A DNA stretch of 64,000 nt from Acidobacteriota bacterium (GCA_016185425.1 JACPNQ010000028.1:1-64000), one strand, 5' to 3'; positions 1 through 10,288 are shown, numbered from the stretch's first letter. Numbers and translations: made by a program. Notes: generated from the sequence alone by a model not told the origin.

Positions 1-1410
1 GACCTTCTTGATCAGGCCATGAAGCCGGAGGCGTTTGAGGAGGCGCGAAACCTGAGCGCTGTTGAGATGAGGCAGGAACCGGCGCAGCGATTTGTTCTGG
101 AGTCCGCTGATGTTGAACTCGCCCCGCAGGATCGTTTGAAATAAGGTATCGTCATCGGCGTCAAAGAGGTTGAAGCCGGGATAAGAACGGCCCTCCTGGG
201 TAACGGACTGAGAGAGCTTATCGAGTTTGTCCCGCCCATTGCGCGGATCCTCGATGGTGGATAGGAACTCCAGATACCGGCGATTGGCGGCTTCCAGCAG
301 TTCGCGCAAGGCGGGCAGACTGTAGATGGTCTTTTGCATGGGCGCCCACTTGGTTTCTTTGGTCCCGTCACGATGTTCTACCTCACGGTAGTGCTTGAAG
401 AAGGTGAGATCGTTGACCGTGGTCTCGATCCGTAGAATCAGACTGAACTTGTCGTAGAGCTTCAACGATACCGGTCCCATCGTATGTTTGATCCGCGTTC
501 CTTCGATGCGGATGTTGTAGCGGTTGCCGGCCTCGCCCTCAAACTGCGCGCTGAGCTTCTTGCCCAGGAACGTGGCGATGTTGTCCGGCTTCACCGTATG
601 AATTGCCGTCCGGGTGAGGGCTCCATAGATCGCCGCCAGGTCGGCCTGCCGCTTGAACACGACGTCGGTGGCGTACTCGCATTGATCCACACTCCAGTGA
701 TACTGGACGCCGAAGTCGCGGTGGATCGGACAGTAGGTGCGGGCAAACTGATCCAGTTTGCCGTGTAGCCTTTTGATCTCCAGCCCGTTGGCCAACTGTT
801 GCGCCCGTTTCCAATCGGCAATCTCGACGAAGGCATTATCCATCAGTTTGTAGGGAATGTTCTGCCGACGCAGACTGGCAGCTAGCCAGTTGTGCCCATT
901 GCAATAGATTTGCAGCCGGCACGGCAGCCAGGTGGGAACCCGGACGTAGCACAACCCCAGTTCCTCGTCGATGAAATAGAAGTAATAATGGAGGCACTTG
1001 CCATCGTCCGTCCGCAGATAGGTTTTGCCCGTTGTCTTGTCGTGCCAGGGCTTGTAGGTTGAGCACGGCTCCATGGCGGACAGAATACAGATCAAACCAG
1101 GGTGTTCGCCGCGCTTAGCCAGTGACCGCTTCACCAGATCTTCTTTGCGAATGTTTCGTTTTCGGATGAACTCGATCTCGATCCCGGCGACCGCCGCCAA
1201 CCGCTCCGCGTTCTCACGCAGACGGTCCCGGAACGGCTCGGCGAACTTTGGGTAATCGAAAATCCTCACCTGCTTGGCGTACAAATACGAGGTCATTCCA
1301 TCGGCGTAGCAGATTTTGGGTAGCGTGCCGAAAATCAGCACCCGATCCCAACACCCCAGCACACCTGCAATCTGATCCTTAAGCCGCTCCGTCAGTAGTT
1401 CGACGCCCAT
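1..1410 (-). CDS. Winged-helix domain protein, 3' end cut by window edge
   Basis: An uninterrupted minus-strand frame starts at an ATG (1410-1408, with GGAG just upstream) and stays open for 470 codons to the window edge, so the C-terminus is missing. The first third contains TLPKICYADGM and a segment that looks like DNA- or RNA-handling basic helices. The middle has aromatic-rich stretches such as DDGKCLHYYFYFIDEE. The last ~40 visible residues (LRRFLPHLNSAQVSRLLKRL followed by RLHGLIKKV) look like a winged helix. I know similar proteins only as hypothetical or MarR-like wHTH proteins and assign no function. Shorter minus-strand and plus-strand frames inside it are shadows. It may be a multicopy or mobile gene (inference). 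The frame and coding nature are secure, the role is not. Confidence 0.75.
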   Translation of the reverse strand, partial: MGVELLTERLKDQIAGVLGCWDRVLIFGTLPKICYADGMTSYLYAKQVRIFDYPKFAEPFRDRLRENAERLAAVAGIEIEFIRKRNIRKEDLVKRSLAKRGEHPGLICILSAMEPCSTYKPWHDKTTGKTYLRTDDGKCLHYYFYFIDEELGLCYVRVPTWLPCRLQIYCNGHNWLAASLRRQNIPYKLMDNAFVEIADWKRAQQLANGLEIKRLHGKLDQFARTYCPIHRDFGVQYHWSVDQCEYATDVVFKRQADLAAIYGALTRTAIHTVKPDNIATFLGKKLSAQFEGEAGNRYNIRIEGTRIKHTMGPVSLKLYDKFSLILRIETTVNDLTFFKHYREVEHRDGTKETKWAPMQKTIYSLPALRELLEAANRRYLEFLSTIEDPRNGRDKLDKLSQSVTQEGRSYPGFNLFDADDDTLFQTILRGEFNISGLQNKSLRRFLPHLNSAQVSRLLKRLRLHGLIKKV

Positions 1411-1458
1411 CTCCGCATCATATCCGGACCTGTTTGGTTCCGGCTATGCCGGGTTAGG

Positions 1459-3243
1459 CTGATAACAAACCGCGCCCCGCTCCTACTGCTTCCAATCGCG
1501 GCATTCCTCGCCGTATTCCCGGCCGGCATCGATTCCTGGTATCAGCAGGACGACTTCGCGCATCTCAAACTCGCGGCGGGCACCTCGCTGACCGATCTGC
1601 CAGCCATGATGCTCCGTCCCATCGCGCAGGGTACATTCCGGCCGCTGAGCGAGCGCCCTTTTTACTGGCTGCTCTATCATCTCGCAGGCCTGGATGCCGC
1701 GCCAGCCCGCGTCTTCTGCTTTGTTCTGCAAGCGGCAAACTGTGGCCTCCTCGCGCTCTTCACGAAGAGACTCACCGGCTCCATCCCAATCGCCGCATTC
1801 GCAGCATCGGCGTGGGCCGTGCACCCATCGCTCGCACTGCCAATGACGTGGGTTGCGGCCACGAATCAGCTTATGTGGGCCTTTTGCGTCCTGGTCTGCC
1901 TTTACTGCTTTGTGCGATATTGTGATCACGGCGGTAAGTGGATGCTCGCCGGCGCCTGGGTAAGTTACTTACTCGGCTTCGGAGTTCTCGAATCGAACAT
2001 TGCCGTGGCGGGCCTGGTCGTCCTGTACGCACTGTTTCGGAACCGCTCGTGTCTCTTTCAGGCCCTGCTCTTCGCAATCCCAGCCGTCACCTTTTCCGCC
2101 GCACACCTACTGTTCATTCCGAAATCCAACGGCGGAGCGTACACCATCCATCTCGGCACCGGAATCCTCCACGCCTCGTGGAGATACTGGGAATGGCTAT
2201 GGCGCATGCGGCCGCAAGACTTCGGACTCGGCGGCAGCCCCTGGGAAAGCGCGTCGGTGGGAGTGGTGATGCTGGCCGTCTGTGCCGCTCTCATCGCAGC
2301 CCCGCGCAGCCGTCGCCTCTCGTTGTTCGGACTCGGGTGGATCGTCGTCAGCCTGTCTCCCTTCCTGCCCTTCCAAGCACACGTAACGGAGTACTACCTC
2401 GCCGTTCCGGCCATCGGCATCGCTATTCTGTTCGCCGCTGGCTGGTCGAGCTATCCCGTCCCAACGTCCGCGGTCTTCGCGGTCTACCTCGCACTCAACG
2501 TGCCCTTAGCCTACAAATACGCCGCGGCGAATGCCGCACGCGGGAAGGATATGGAGGCGCTCATGCTCGGCGTCGGCGAGGCGCAGAAGTTGCACCCCGG
2601 CAGTACTCTCCTGCTCAAGGATGTCAACGATGCGCTCCTCTGGAGCGGCATCTACGACACCCCGTTCTCGCTGGTCGGCGCGCCGGCAACGAAGCTCACT
2701 CCCGAATCGGCAAAAACGCTCACCCCATATCCCGGCCTCTTCCGGGCGGATGACTATACTCTCCCGCCCGCTGAAATCGCCAAACTCCACAGCGCCGCCC
2801 GCCTTGAAATATATCGTGTATCCAGTCGCAAATTAATCAAAGCAACCACTGACACGGCCCCTCCCCAGATACAACTGGGAAGCCGCAAATTCGACTCCTA
2901 TCTCGGTCCCCAATGGTACGCCGCCGAAGACGGATTCCGTTGGATGCCGTCGCGAGCAACCGCGGAGATGGAGGGCCGCGGTGAAACGCTCATCATCCGT
3001 GGCTTCTGTCTTGTCGAGCAACTCAGCGCCCGTCCCCACCTCGAAATCTCCGCAAAATGGAATGACACGAGCCTGGGAACCAGCCGGATTGCAACCTGCC
3101 CCCAACAATTCACACTGACGTTCCCGCTGCCCCAGAACCGCTCAACCCGCGGCACCGTCACAATCGAAGTAGCCCCGCTGACCCGCATCCCCTCTGACCA
3201 ACGCGACCTTGGCCTCGCCGTAAGCCTCCTGGAAATCCGCTAA
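1459..3243 (+). CDS. Polytopic membrane protein, GT39/ArnT-like, start codon uncertain
   Basis: Many hydrophobic segments fill roughly the first 300 residues, followed by a soluble C-terminal part of about 200 residues. The first ATG is at 1606, but the frame upstream of it clearly encodes the N-terminus: a hydrophobic helix (LLLLPIAAFLAVF) and the acidic loop motif WYQQDDF, typical of lipid-linked sugar transferases of the GT39/ArnT type. Between the in-frame stop at 1396 and that motif there is no ATG, GTG or TTG. I place the start provisionally at CTG 1459 (594 residues); a 5' truncation is the alternative. The upstream neighbour is the divergent wHTH gene only ~50 bp away. Enzyme activity is inference; the membrane topology is visible. 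Confidence 0.6.
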   Translation: MITNRAPLLLLPIAAFLAVFPAGIDSWYQQDDFAHLKLAAGTSLTDLPAMMLRPIAQGTFRPLSERPFYWLLYHLAGLDAAPARVFCFVLQAANCGLLALFTKRLTGSIPIAAFAASAWAVHPSLALPMTWVAATNQLMWAFCVLVCLYCFVRYCDHGGKWMLAGAWVSYLLGFGVLESNIAVAGLVVLYALFRNRSCLFQALLFAIPAVTFSAAHLLFIPKSNGGAYTIHLGTGILHASWRYWEWLWRMRPQDFGLGGSPWESASVGVVMLAVCAALIAAPRSRRLSLFGLGWIVVSLSPFLPFQAHVTEYYLAVPAIGIAILFAAGWSSYPVPTSAVFAVYLALNVPLAYKYAAANAARGKDMEALMLGVGEAQKLHPGSTLLLKDVNDALLWSGIYDTPFSLVGAPATKLTPESAKTLTPYPGLFRADDYTLPPAEIAKLHSAARLEIYRVSSRKLIKATTDTAPPQIQLGSRKFDSYLGPQWYAAEDGFRWMPSRATAEMEGRGETLIIRGFCLVEQLSARPHLEISAKWNDTSLGTSRIATCPQQFTLTFPLPQNRSTRGTVTIEVAPLTRIPSDQRDLGLAVSLLEIR

Positions 3244-3288
3244 AAAACACAGCGGCCACGCCCCCGATAGGGAAGCGTGGCCGCTGTA
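3242..3288 (-). terminator. Rho-independent terminator of groESL
   Basis: A perfect 13-bp inverted repeat (3249-3261 and 3275-3287, 13-nt loop) reads on the minus strand as a GC-rich hairpin followed by GTTTTTTAG, 20 bp after the groEL stop. The other direction has no U-tract, so it serves mainly groEL; it lies immediately after the stop of the plus-strand membrane gene and may also block read-through from there. Confidence 0.85.
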
Positions 3289-3307
3289 ACCAAAACCAGA
3301 GACTGGT

Positions 3308-4978
<1,671 letters not shown>

Positions 4979-5266
4979 TTAGGCAATCACCGCGAGAACT
5001 TCGTCTTCGCGCATGATCAGATACTCGTTGCCGTCAATCTTGATGTCGCTGCCGGAGTATTTGCCGAAAAGGATGCGGTTGCCGACTTCCAGCTCGAGAG
5101 CGGAAAACTCGCCCTTGTCGTTTCGCTTTCCCTTGCCGATGGCGACAACTTCGCCTTCCTGCGGCTTCTCCTTCGCCGTATCAGGGATGATGATGCCGCC
5201 CTGAACCTGCTCGCTTTCTTCGAGCCGCTTCACAACGATGCGGTCGTAGAGGGGACGAATTTTCAT
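4979..5266 (-). CDS. groES: 10 kDa co-chaperonin GroES
   Basis: Heptameric lid for GroEL. The 95-residue protein starts MKIRPLYDRIVVKRLE and carries the mobile loop (EESEQVQGGIIIPDTAKEKP, residues ~17-36) and the YSGSDIKIDGNEYLI end block, all typical. GGAGGT lies 7 bases before the ATG. It is the first gene of the operon, downstream of a CIRCE-like operator, so heat-shock control by HrcA is expected although hrcA itself is not in the window. Confidence 0.98.
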   Translation of the reverse strand: MKIRPLYDRIVVKRLEESEQVQGGIIIPDTAKEKPQEGEVVAIGKGKRNDKGEFSALELEVGNRILFGKYSGSDIKIDGNEYLIMREDEVLAVIA

Positions 5267-5578
5267 TATGTGACCTCCAGGTACTTTCTTGCTGTTGGTA
5301 AAGGAACTGATGGACTCTAGATCCTGTATGGGGGCTCACGGCGGCTAACGGAAAATACGCCGCGAGCAAGAGCACGGGTGTGCGCCCTTGAATATTATTA
5401 GCACACTCTCGCGAGGAGTGATAAAAAAATGATCCATCTCCAAGAAACAAAACAAAATAAAAATGTTGCATTCGCCGCTATCCACCGCTATCTTCCTCAT
5501 TTGTGAGTGGCAGACGCTCAGATTTTTGTGAGTGTATGACACTTGCGGCCCTGCGGCGCACCCTTTATCATTGCTCCA
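5267..5578. other. Divergent intergenic region, groES / S9 peptidase
   Basis: About 310 bp with a markedly AT-rich centre (5385-5470). It holds the CIRCE-like operator and must contain the groES promoter and the S9 peptidase promoter. I see no convincing additional gene; small frames here lack protein-like composition. Confidence 0.7.
5398..5424 (-). promoter_or_regulatory. CIRCE-like HrcA operator
   Basis: The plus strand reads TTAGCACAC, nine bases, GAGTGATAA. This matches the CIRCE consensus TTAGCACTC-N9-GAGTGCTAA with a single mismatch in each arm and exact spacing. It sits about 130 bp upstream of the groES start. HrcA repression of groESL through CIRCE is established in many bacteria; application here is inference from position and sequence. 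Confidence 0.85.
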
Positions 5579-7591
5579 ATGCGTACCCTACTCGCTGTCC
5601 TGGTCGCCATTCCTGCCCTGTCCGCCCCGCCCCCGCTAACCAGCGACACCATCTTCGACTGGCGCACGCCCGGAGCCCCTCAAATCTCCCCCGATGGCCG
5701 CCGTGTCGTTTACACGCTCGAATCCGCCGACCGCTTCGCCGACGCCTTCCATTCCAACTTGTGGATCGTTTCCGTCGATGGGAAGGATCACCGGCCCCTC
5801 ACCAGCGGGAAGTGGAAGGATACGTTGCCCCGATGGTCGCCTGACGGCACAAAGCTCGCCTACGTCTCCACGCGCGCGGGCAAGCCGCAGATCTTCGTGC
5901 GCTGGATGGACACCGGCGCTGAAGCCAGGATCACTGACGTCGAAAATGCCCCTTCTGCCCTTAGTTGGTCGCCTGATGGCGAATGGCTTGCCTTTCTTAC
6001 GCGCGTCCCCGCGAAAGCGGCGTGGTCCATCACCATGCCAAAAGCGCCCGCCGGATCAACCTGGGCCGATCCGCCCATCGTCGAAACCCGCCTGAAGTGG
6101 CGTGCCGACGGGCTAGCCGGCATCGGCCAGCGGCCGCTCGGCTTCGCCCATGTATTCGTCGTGCCCGTCACCGGCGGCGCACCACGCCAAATCACAGACG
6201 GCGACTTCGAGCACGGCGGCGAACCCGCCTGGATGCCCGATGGCAAGAGTCTGGTCGTGCATGCAGCCCGCCGCGCCGATGCCGACACTACCCTCTATGC
6301 CGAGGACATCTGGCGCTTCCCGCTCGATGGCGGCAAGCCGGTCCAACTCACAGCGGTGAATGGAACCGAAACGAACCCGGCCGTCTCGCCGGATGGCCGG
6401 TACATCGCCTTCACCGGCTTCGCCGACAAGGGCAATGCGTCCCACAACAACAATCTATACGTGATGAACGCCGATGGCAGCGGAATGCGCCAATTGGGAA
6501 AAGAGCTTGATCGCAGTTACTCCGCCCCGGTCTGGGAGGAGGGGTCTCGCACTCTCCTCGCCGCGGTCGAAGATTCCGGCCGCTCCCACCTCTATCGTGT
6601 CCCCGTCGACGGCCCCGCCGCCGCCCTCACCACCGGCAATGGCCGCTATGCCACAGCCTATGCAAACGCCGAAGTCTTTTCCGTCTCGAAGGGCGGCCAG
6701 GTCGCTATCACCTACTCCTCTCCGGCGGAACCGAAGGACGTGGTCACCTTCCAGCCGGGAGGACCCGTCCGGAAGCTCACGGCTTCGAACGCCGGCCTTC
6801 TTTCCGGAAGAGCCATCGGCAAAGTGGAGGACATCTCCTGGAAGAGCTTCGATGGCAAGAAGATGCAGGGCTGGCTCATATACCCGCCCGGCTTCGACCC
6901 ATCGAAAAAATACCCCCTTATCCTGGACATCCACGGCGGGCCCCACGCAATGTACGGCGTCGAGTTCAACCAACAGATGCAGATCTTCGCCGGGCGCGGG
7001 TTCGTCGTCTTCTATGCCAACCCGCGCGGCTCCACCGGCTACGGCGAGGACTTCGGCAACATCATTCATGGCAACTATCCCGGCGACGACTTCAAGGACC
7101 TTATGACCGGCGTCGACACCGTGCTCGCCAAGGGCTTCGTCGACCCGAAGAAACTGTGCGTCACCGGCGGCAGCGGCGGTGGCCTCCTCACCGCCTGGAC
7201 GGTCACGCAAACCGGACGCTTCGCGGCCGCCGTCTCGCAGTACCCAGTAACGAATTGGATCACCCAAACCGGCTCGAGCGACATCGGCTTGATAATGATG
7301 CGCTGGATGAAGGCCGCGCCCTGGGAGAATCCCCAGCAGTACATCTCCCATTCGCCGGTCTTCTTCGCCGACAAGGTAACCACGCCAACCATGGTGCTCA
7401 CTGGAGAAGAGGACTGGCGCACGCCCATCGGCCAAAGCGAGGAGTTCTACTTCGCGCTAAAGGCGCGCAAAGTGGAGACGGTGCTCGTACGAGTGCCGAA
7501 AGAGCCGCACGGCATTCGTGGCGCCTACCCCTCCCACCGTGTCGCCAAGATCGAGCACATCCTAAGCTGGATGGAGCGCTTCACCCGCTAG
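5579..7591 (+). CDS. S9 family serine peptidase (acylaminoacyl-peptidase-like)
   Basis: Secreted prolyl-oligopeptidase-family enzyme that cleaves short peptides. The 670-residue protein begins with a signal peptide (MRTLLAVLVAIPALSA). Residues ~30-390 form a beta-propeller with repeated SPDG motifs (ISPDGRRVVYT, WSPDGTKLAYVS), which gates substrate access. The C-terminal alpha/beta hydrolase domain has the oxyanion/HGG motif (DIHGGPHAMYG), nucleophile Ser532 in GGSGGG, an Asp in GEEDWRTP and a His in PHGIRG. I chose ATG 5579 rather than the in-frame start 36 bases upstream because it begins directly with the signal peptide. It is monocistronic, divergent from groES. Confidence 0.93.
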   Translation: MRTLLAVLVAIPALSAPPPLTSDTIFDWRTPGAPQISPDGRRVVYTLESADRFADAFHSNLWIVSVDGKDHRPLTSGKWKDTLPRWSPDGTKLAYVSTRAGKPQIFVRWMDTGAEARITDVENAPSALSWSPDGEWLAFLTRVPAKAAWSITMPKAPAGSTWADPPIVETRLKWRADGLAGIGQRPLGFAHVFVVPVTGGAPRQITDGDFEHGGEPAWMPDGKSLVVHAARRADADTTLYAEDIWRFPLDGGKPVQLTAVNGTETNPAVSPDGRYIAFTGFADKGNASHNNNLYVMNADGSGMRQLGKELDRSYSAPVWEEGSRTLLAAVEDSGRSHLYRVPVDGPAAALTTGNGRYATAYANAEVFSVSKGGQVAITYSSPAEPKDVVTFQPGGPVRKLTASNAGLLSGRAIGKVEDISWKSFDGKKMQGWLIYPPGFDPSKKYPLILDIHGGPHAMYGVEFNQQMQIFAGRGFVVFYANPRGSTGYGEDFGNIIHGNYPGDDFKDLMTGVDTVLAKGFVDPKKLCVTGGSGGGLLTAWTVTQTGRFAAAVSQYPVTNWITQTGSSDIGLIMMRWMKAAPWENPQQYISHSPVFFADKVTTPTMVLTGEEDWRTPIGQSEEFYFALKARKVETVLVRVPKEPHGIRGAYPSHRVAKIEHILSWMERFTR

Positions 7592-7594
7592 CCC

Positions 7595-7861
7595 TTATGA
7601 GCCGATACGCCGCGCAACCTCCGAGTTGCGCGGCGTATGAATCTGCTCCCAGGACTGGCCGGTCCTTCGTTCCTCTCCCCGGAACAAATCGGCGAAGCTG
7701 GCGGAGCTTCCCTGCTCCGCGCTCGCTTCTCCATCCTGCCCATTGGCAGGTGGACTTGGTCGCCCGACAACTTCCAGCAATTGATAGTCCAAATCGAGTA
7801 CGTCCGCCCATAGACGGTATTGACGGTAATGTGAGTAAAGTTTACTTGGTAAATCCGCCAA
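7595..7861 (-). CDS. Small hypothetical protein downstream of fdhD
   Basis: An 88-codon frame begins at TTG 7861, one base after the fdhD stop codon (TAG-C-TTG). The product has a plausible helical N-terminus (YSHYRQYRLWADVLDLDYQL), a polar Gly/Pro linker and a charged tail (LFRGEERRTGQSWEQIH). The composition is more protein-like than the other frames of this stretch. The last codons lie inside the perfect hairpin at 7605-7638. I do not recognise the family. The TTG start and short length leave real doubt; the alternative is non-coding operon tail. Confidence 0.4.
   Translation of the reverse strand: MADLPSKLYSHYRQYRLWADVLDLDYQLLEVVGRPSPPANGQDGEASAEQGSSASFADLFRGEERRTGQSWEQIHTPRNSEVARRIGS
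7605..7638. terminator. Perfect 14-bp hairpin between convergent genes
   Basis: ATACGCCGCGCAAC and its exact reverse complement are separated by six bases. It begins 14 bp after the S9 peptidase stop and overlaps the end of the small minus-strand frame. No U-run follows in either direction, so it is at best a weak or factor-assisted bidirectional terminator or an RNA-stabilising hairpin. Confidence 0.5.
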
Positions 7862-7862
7862 G

Positions 7863-8648
7863 CTACCGGAGCCGCCAAGTGCCGGAATAGAGGTTCACCT
7901 TACCCGGTCGTAAGAAGCCGGCCAAGGTGACATTAGTATGACGAGCGAGGTCGACCGAGAGGGTGGTCGGTGCGCCAATCGCGGCCACAAAAGGAATCCC
8001 GGCACGCGCGGCCTTATGAACCAGCTCAAACCCAGCCCTTCCGCTCAGTAGCAAGCCCGCTTGTTCGAGTGGCAACAGCTTCTGCCCGAATGCCCAGCCG
8101 ATCAGCTTATCCACCGCATTGTGCCGTCCGACGTCCTCGCGGACAGCGACCAGTGTGCCCACCGAATTGAACAGAGCGGCGGCATGTACGGCCCCCGTCT
8201 CCTGGAAATGCCCTTGTTTGGATTCAAGCAAGGCCGGCAGCATGGAGAGGACTTCATAGGTCATGCGAAAGCCCCGATCCTCGAGCGCGGGAGTGACCGG
8301 CAAATCGGGTGAGCCGCAAAACCCGCAGGCCGCTGTCGCCGCTCTTTGCCGCCCGAGGTCGAGGTCGACATGCGGCGCCAGCGCCACTCGCACCCGGCCC
8401 TCTTCCAGGCAATCGACCATCTCGACATCGGCCGCTGACTCGACACGGCCTTCGCTGAACAGCAGCCCGAGAGCAAGTTCCTCATCGTGCCCCGGCGAGC
8501 GGAGTGTTATTCCCCACGACGCTGTACGGCGCTGGTCTTTGAAGGAGTGTTCGATCAGGATTTCGAGCGGCGCCTCCTCGGCGAGCCAGTCGTCCTCGGC
8601 CTTACGTTCGCCGCCCGCCCATCGTTCGACGGGTACCCGCCGCGGCAT
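7863..8648 (-). CDS. fdhD: Formate dehydrogenase accessory sulfurtransferase FdhD
   Basis: FdhD transfers sulfur from IscS to the Mo-bisPGD cofactor of formate dehydrogenase. The 261-residue protein shows the redox motif C108-G-F-C111, the GAVHAAAL block and REDVGRHNAVDKLIGWA, the signature of the family. Its ATG follows the stop of the epimerase gene directly (TAGATG), implying translational coupling. No formate dehydrogenase gene lies in the window, so its client enzyme is elsewhere on the genome. Confidence 0.95.
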   Translation of the reverse strand: MPRRVPVERWAGGERKAEDDWLAEEAPLEILIEHSFKDQRRTASWGITLRSPGHDEELALGLLFSEGRVESAADVEMVDCLEEGRVRVALAPHVDLDLGRQRAATAACGFCGSPDLPVTPALEDRGFRMTYEVLSMLPALLESKQGHFQETGAVHAAALFNSVGTLVAVREDVGRHNAVDKLIGWAFGQKLLPLEQAGLLLSGRAGFELVHKAARAGIPFVAAIGAPTTLSVDLARHTNVTLAGFLRPGKVNLYSGTWRLR

Positions 8649-9518
8649 CTAGCCCCGCAACGTTTCGAGCAGAGTGACAGCCTTTTGGATGTCCTCCACA
8701 TGCGACAGCTTGGCTTGGTGCCGGTCGTCCATGTCCTGGTCGAGCGAGACCTCGCGCTCGATCGTCAGCGCGCCCGTGTAGCCGATCTCCTTAAGAGTGT
8801 CGACGAAGGCGCCCATTCCCACCGACCCCTCGCCCAGGGGCATCTCAGTCCCGAGCGACTCGGGCTTCGATTTGTCGGGCCAATTGCCGTCCTTGCAGTG
8901 AACCGAGACCACCTGCTTGCCGACCAGCTTCAGCGCCGAGATCGGCTCGCTTGTCCCGTAGAGGATCAGGTTGGCGGGGTCGAAGTTGAGCTTCAGGTTC
9001 GGCCGCGCGACGTCCTCCAGGAAGTGAAGGAGCGTCTCGGCCGGCTCCTGACCGGTTTCAAGCGCGAAGGTGACACCCTTGCCGGCACAGTAGTCACAGA
9101 TGCGGCGAACCATATCGCGGACTGGAGCGTAGTCCGGGGCCGCATGGTCTTCCGGCACGAAGCCGATGTGGCAGGCAAAAATCGGGACCCCGATCGCGGC
9201 GGTCATGTCGATGACTTCGTAAGTGCGCTTCTCCCGCGCCTCACGCGTGGCAGGTGGGATGAAGCCGACTGTGGATTGCACGGTCGGGATGTCGGCGTAG
9301 CTCTCGCCGTCGTAAGCGGCGAACACCGCGGTGATGGTCAAGTCCTCGTCCGCAAGAGCCTTCCGGTAGACGTCGCCGAGCCCGGTAAGCGGCACAGCAC
9401 CCGTGAATCCCAGGTGTCCGCAGCGCAGCCCGAGGGCCTTGACGGCGCGGATCATCTTGAGGGGTTCGTGATCTCCCCAGAACATCAAACCGACTTCGAG
9501 TGGACGCAGTGTGGCCAT
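8649..9518 (-). CDS. Sugar phosphate isomerase/epimerase-like TIM-barrel protein
   Basis: A 289-residue xylose-isomerase-like TIM barrel (AP endonuclease family 2 fold). Visible are the strand motifs FALETGQEPAETL (Glu ligand), LKLNFDPANLILYG (Asp region), VSVHCKDGNWPD (His ligand) and a terminal TIEREV Glu, which together suit a divalent-metal site. The upstream frame is open further, but that extension overlaps ogt out of frame; ATG 9518, 23 bp after the ogt stop, gives a normal length. Substrate unknown. It is the third gene of a five-gene minus-strand operon. Confidence 0.85.
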   Translation of the reverse strand: MATLRPLEVGLMFWGDHEPLKMIRAVKALGLRCGHLGFTGAVPLTGLGDVYRKALADEDLTITAVFAAYDGESYADIPTVQSTVGFIPPATREAREKRTYEVIDMTAAIGVPIFACHIGFVPEDHAAPDYAPVRDMVRRICDYCAGKGVTFALETGQEPAETLLHFLEDVARPNLKLNFDPANLILYGTSEPISALKLVGKQVVSVHCKDGNWPDKSKPESLGTEMPLGEGSVGMGAFVDTLKEIGYTGALTIEREVSLDQDMDDRHQAKLSHVEDIQKAVTLLETLRG

Positions 9519-9541
9519 GACCCAACCAGTCTCGCAACGGG

Positions 9542-10018
9542 TTAGAGAATGTGCAACTGGCGGCTCTCGAGTTTGAGAAGGCGCTCCTTGGTGGGGAGTC
9601 CACCGCCGAAGCCAGTGAGCTTTCCGTTGCTCCCGATGACGCGATGACACGGGATGACGATCGGGATCGGATTGGCGCCGTTGGCGGCTCCGACCGCTCG
9701 GATGGCCGCCGGCTTCCCGATCTGCCTGGCGATGGCACCGTAAGTCGTGGTTTCGCCGTACGGGATGGTCAGCAGCGCTCGCCAGACGCTCTGCTGGAAC
9801 GGCGTCCCTTCCGGCGCGAGGGCAAGATTGAACTCCGTCAGCTTGCCCGCGAAGTAGGCCTTGAGCTGTTCGATCGCCTCGCGGAAGGGCAGACGATCGA
9901 CGACCCACGCTTGTTCCTGTTCGCCGTGGAAGCGGATGATGTGGAGAGCGTCGCGGTCACCGGCGAGGACGAGGGGACCGATCGGCGTCTCCAGGCGCCA
10001 ACAGGCCAGCGGCGTCAC
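9542..10018 (-). CDS. ogt: Methylated-DNA-[protein]-cysteine S-methyltransferase
   Basis: Suicide DNA-repair protein that moves O6-alkyl groups from guanine to its own cysteine. The 158-residue protein has the acceptor site I-P-C124-H-R-V, the arginine-finger helix RAVGAANGANPIPIVIP and the FGGGLPTKERLLKLE end. It begins with GTG overlapping the stop of the upstream small gene (GTGA). The short N-terminal domain without Ada regulatory modules makes Ogt-type naming appropriate. Confidence 0.95.
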   Translation of the reverse strand: MTPLACWRLETPIGPLVLAGDRDALHIIRFHGEQEQAWVVDRLPFREAIEQLKAYFAGKLTEFNLALAPEGTPFQQSVWRALLTIPYGETTTYGAIARQIGKPAAIRAVGAANGANPIPIVIPCHRVIGSNGKLTGFGGGLPTKERLLKLESRQLHIL

Positions 10019-10236
10019 TTCGACTTAGCCTTGTCGATGACAGCCTCCGCCTGGTCGGCCAGGTCGCGGACTTTGGCGGCAGCCTTGTCGACGTAGGGCT
10101 CGGCGTCGGCTGCCAGGTCCTTGGCCTTCTCCTCAACCACTTCGAGCGCGGCTTTGGCTAACGTTTCGACCTTCTCGGCCAAGTCCTTGGCGGACTCGGC
10201 AACTTTTTGGGCGGCGTCCTTTACTTCTTCGTTCAT
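10015..10236 (-). CDS. Small helical Ala/Lys/Glu-rich protein (LEA/coiled-coil like)
   Basis: A 73-residue protein made almost wholly of Ala, Lys, Glu, Asp and Val in heptad-like order (e.g. AKDLAEKVETLAKAALEVVE). It lacks a signal peptide or membrane segment. Similar low-complexity helical proteins are often called LEA-like or apolipoprotein-like and linked to stress, but I cannot assign a role. It is the first gene of the ogt-epimerase-fdhD operon and its stop overlaps the GTG of ogt by four bases. Confidence 0.7.
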   Translation of the reverse strand: MNEEVKDAAQKVAESAKDLAEKVETLAKAALEVVEEKAKDLAADAEPYVDKAAAKVRDLADQAEAVIDKAKSK

Positions 10237-10288
10237 GGCAATTTGAGTGTACCCATTCCCACGGGGATAAGATATTGGCAGGAACTCT

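Noticed and set aside
484-1066. Several short frames on both strands suggesting a pseudogene
   Set aside because: A single minus-strand frame is open from 1410 to the window edge, so the short frames are shadows and nothing is broken.
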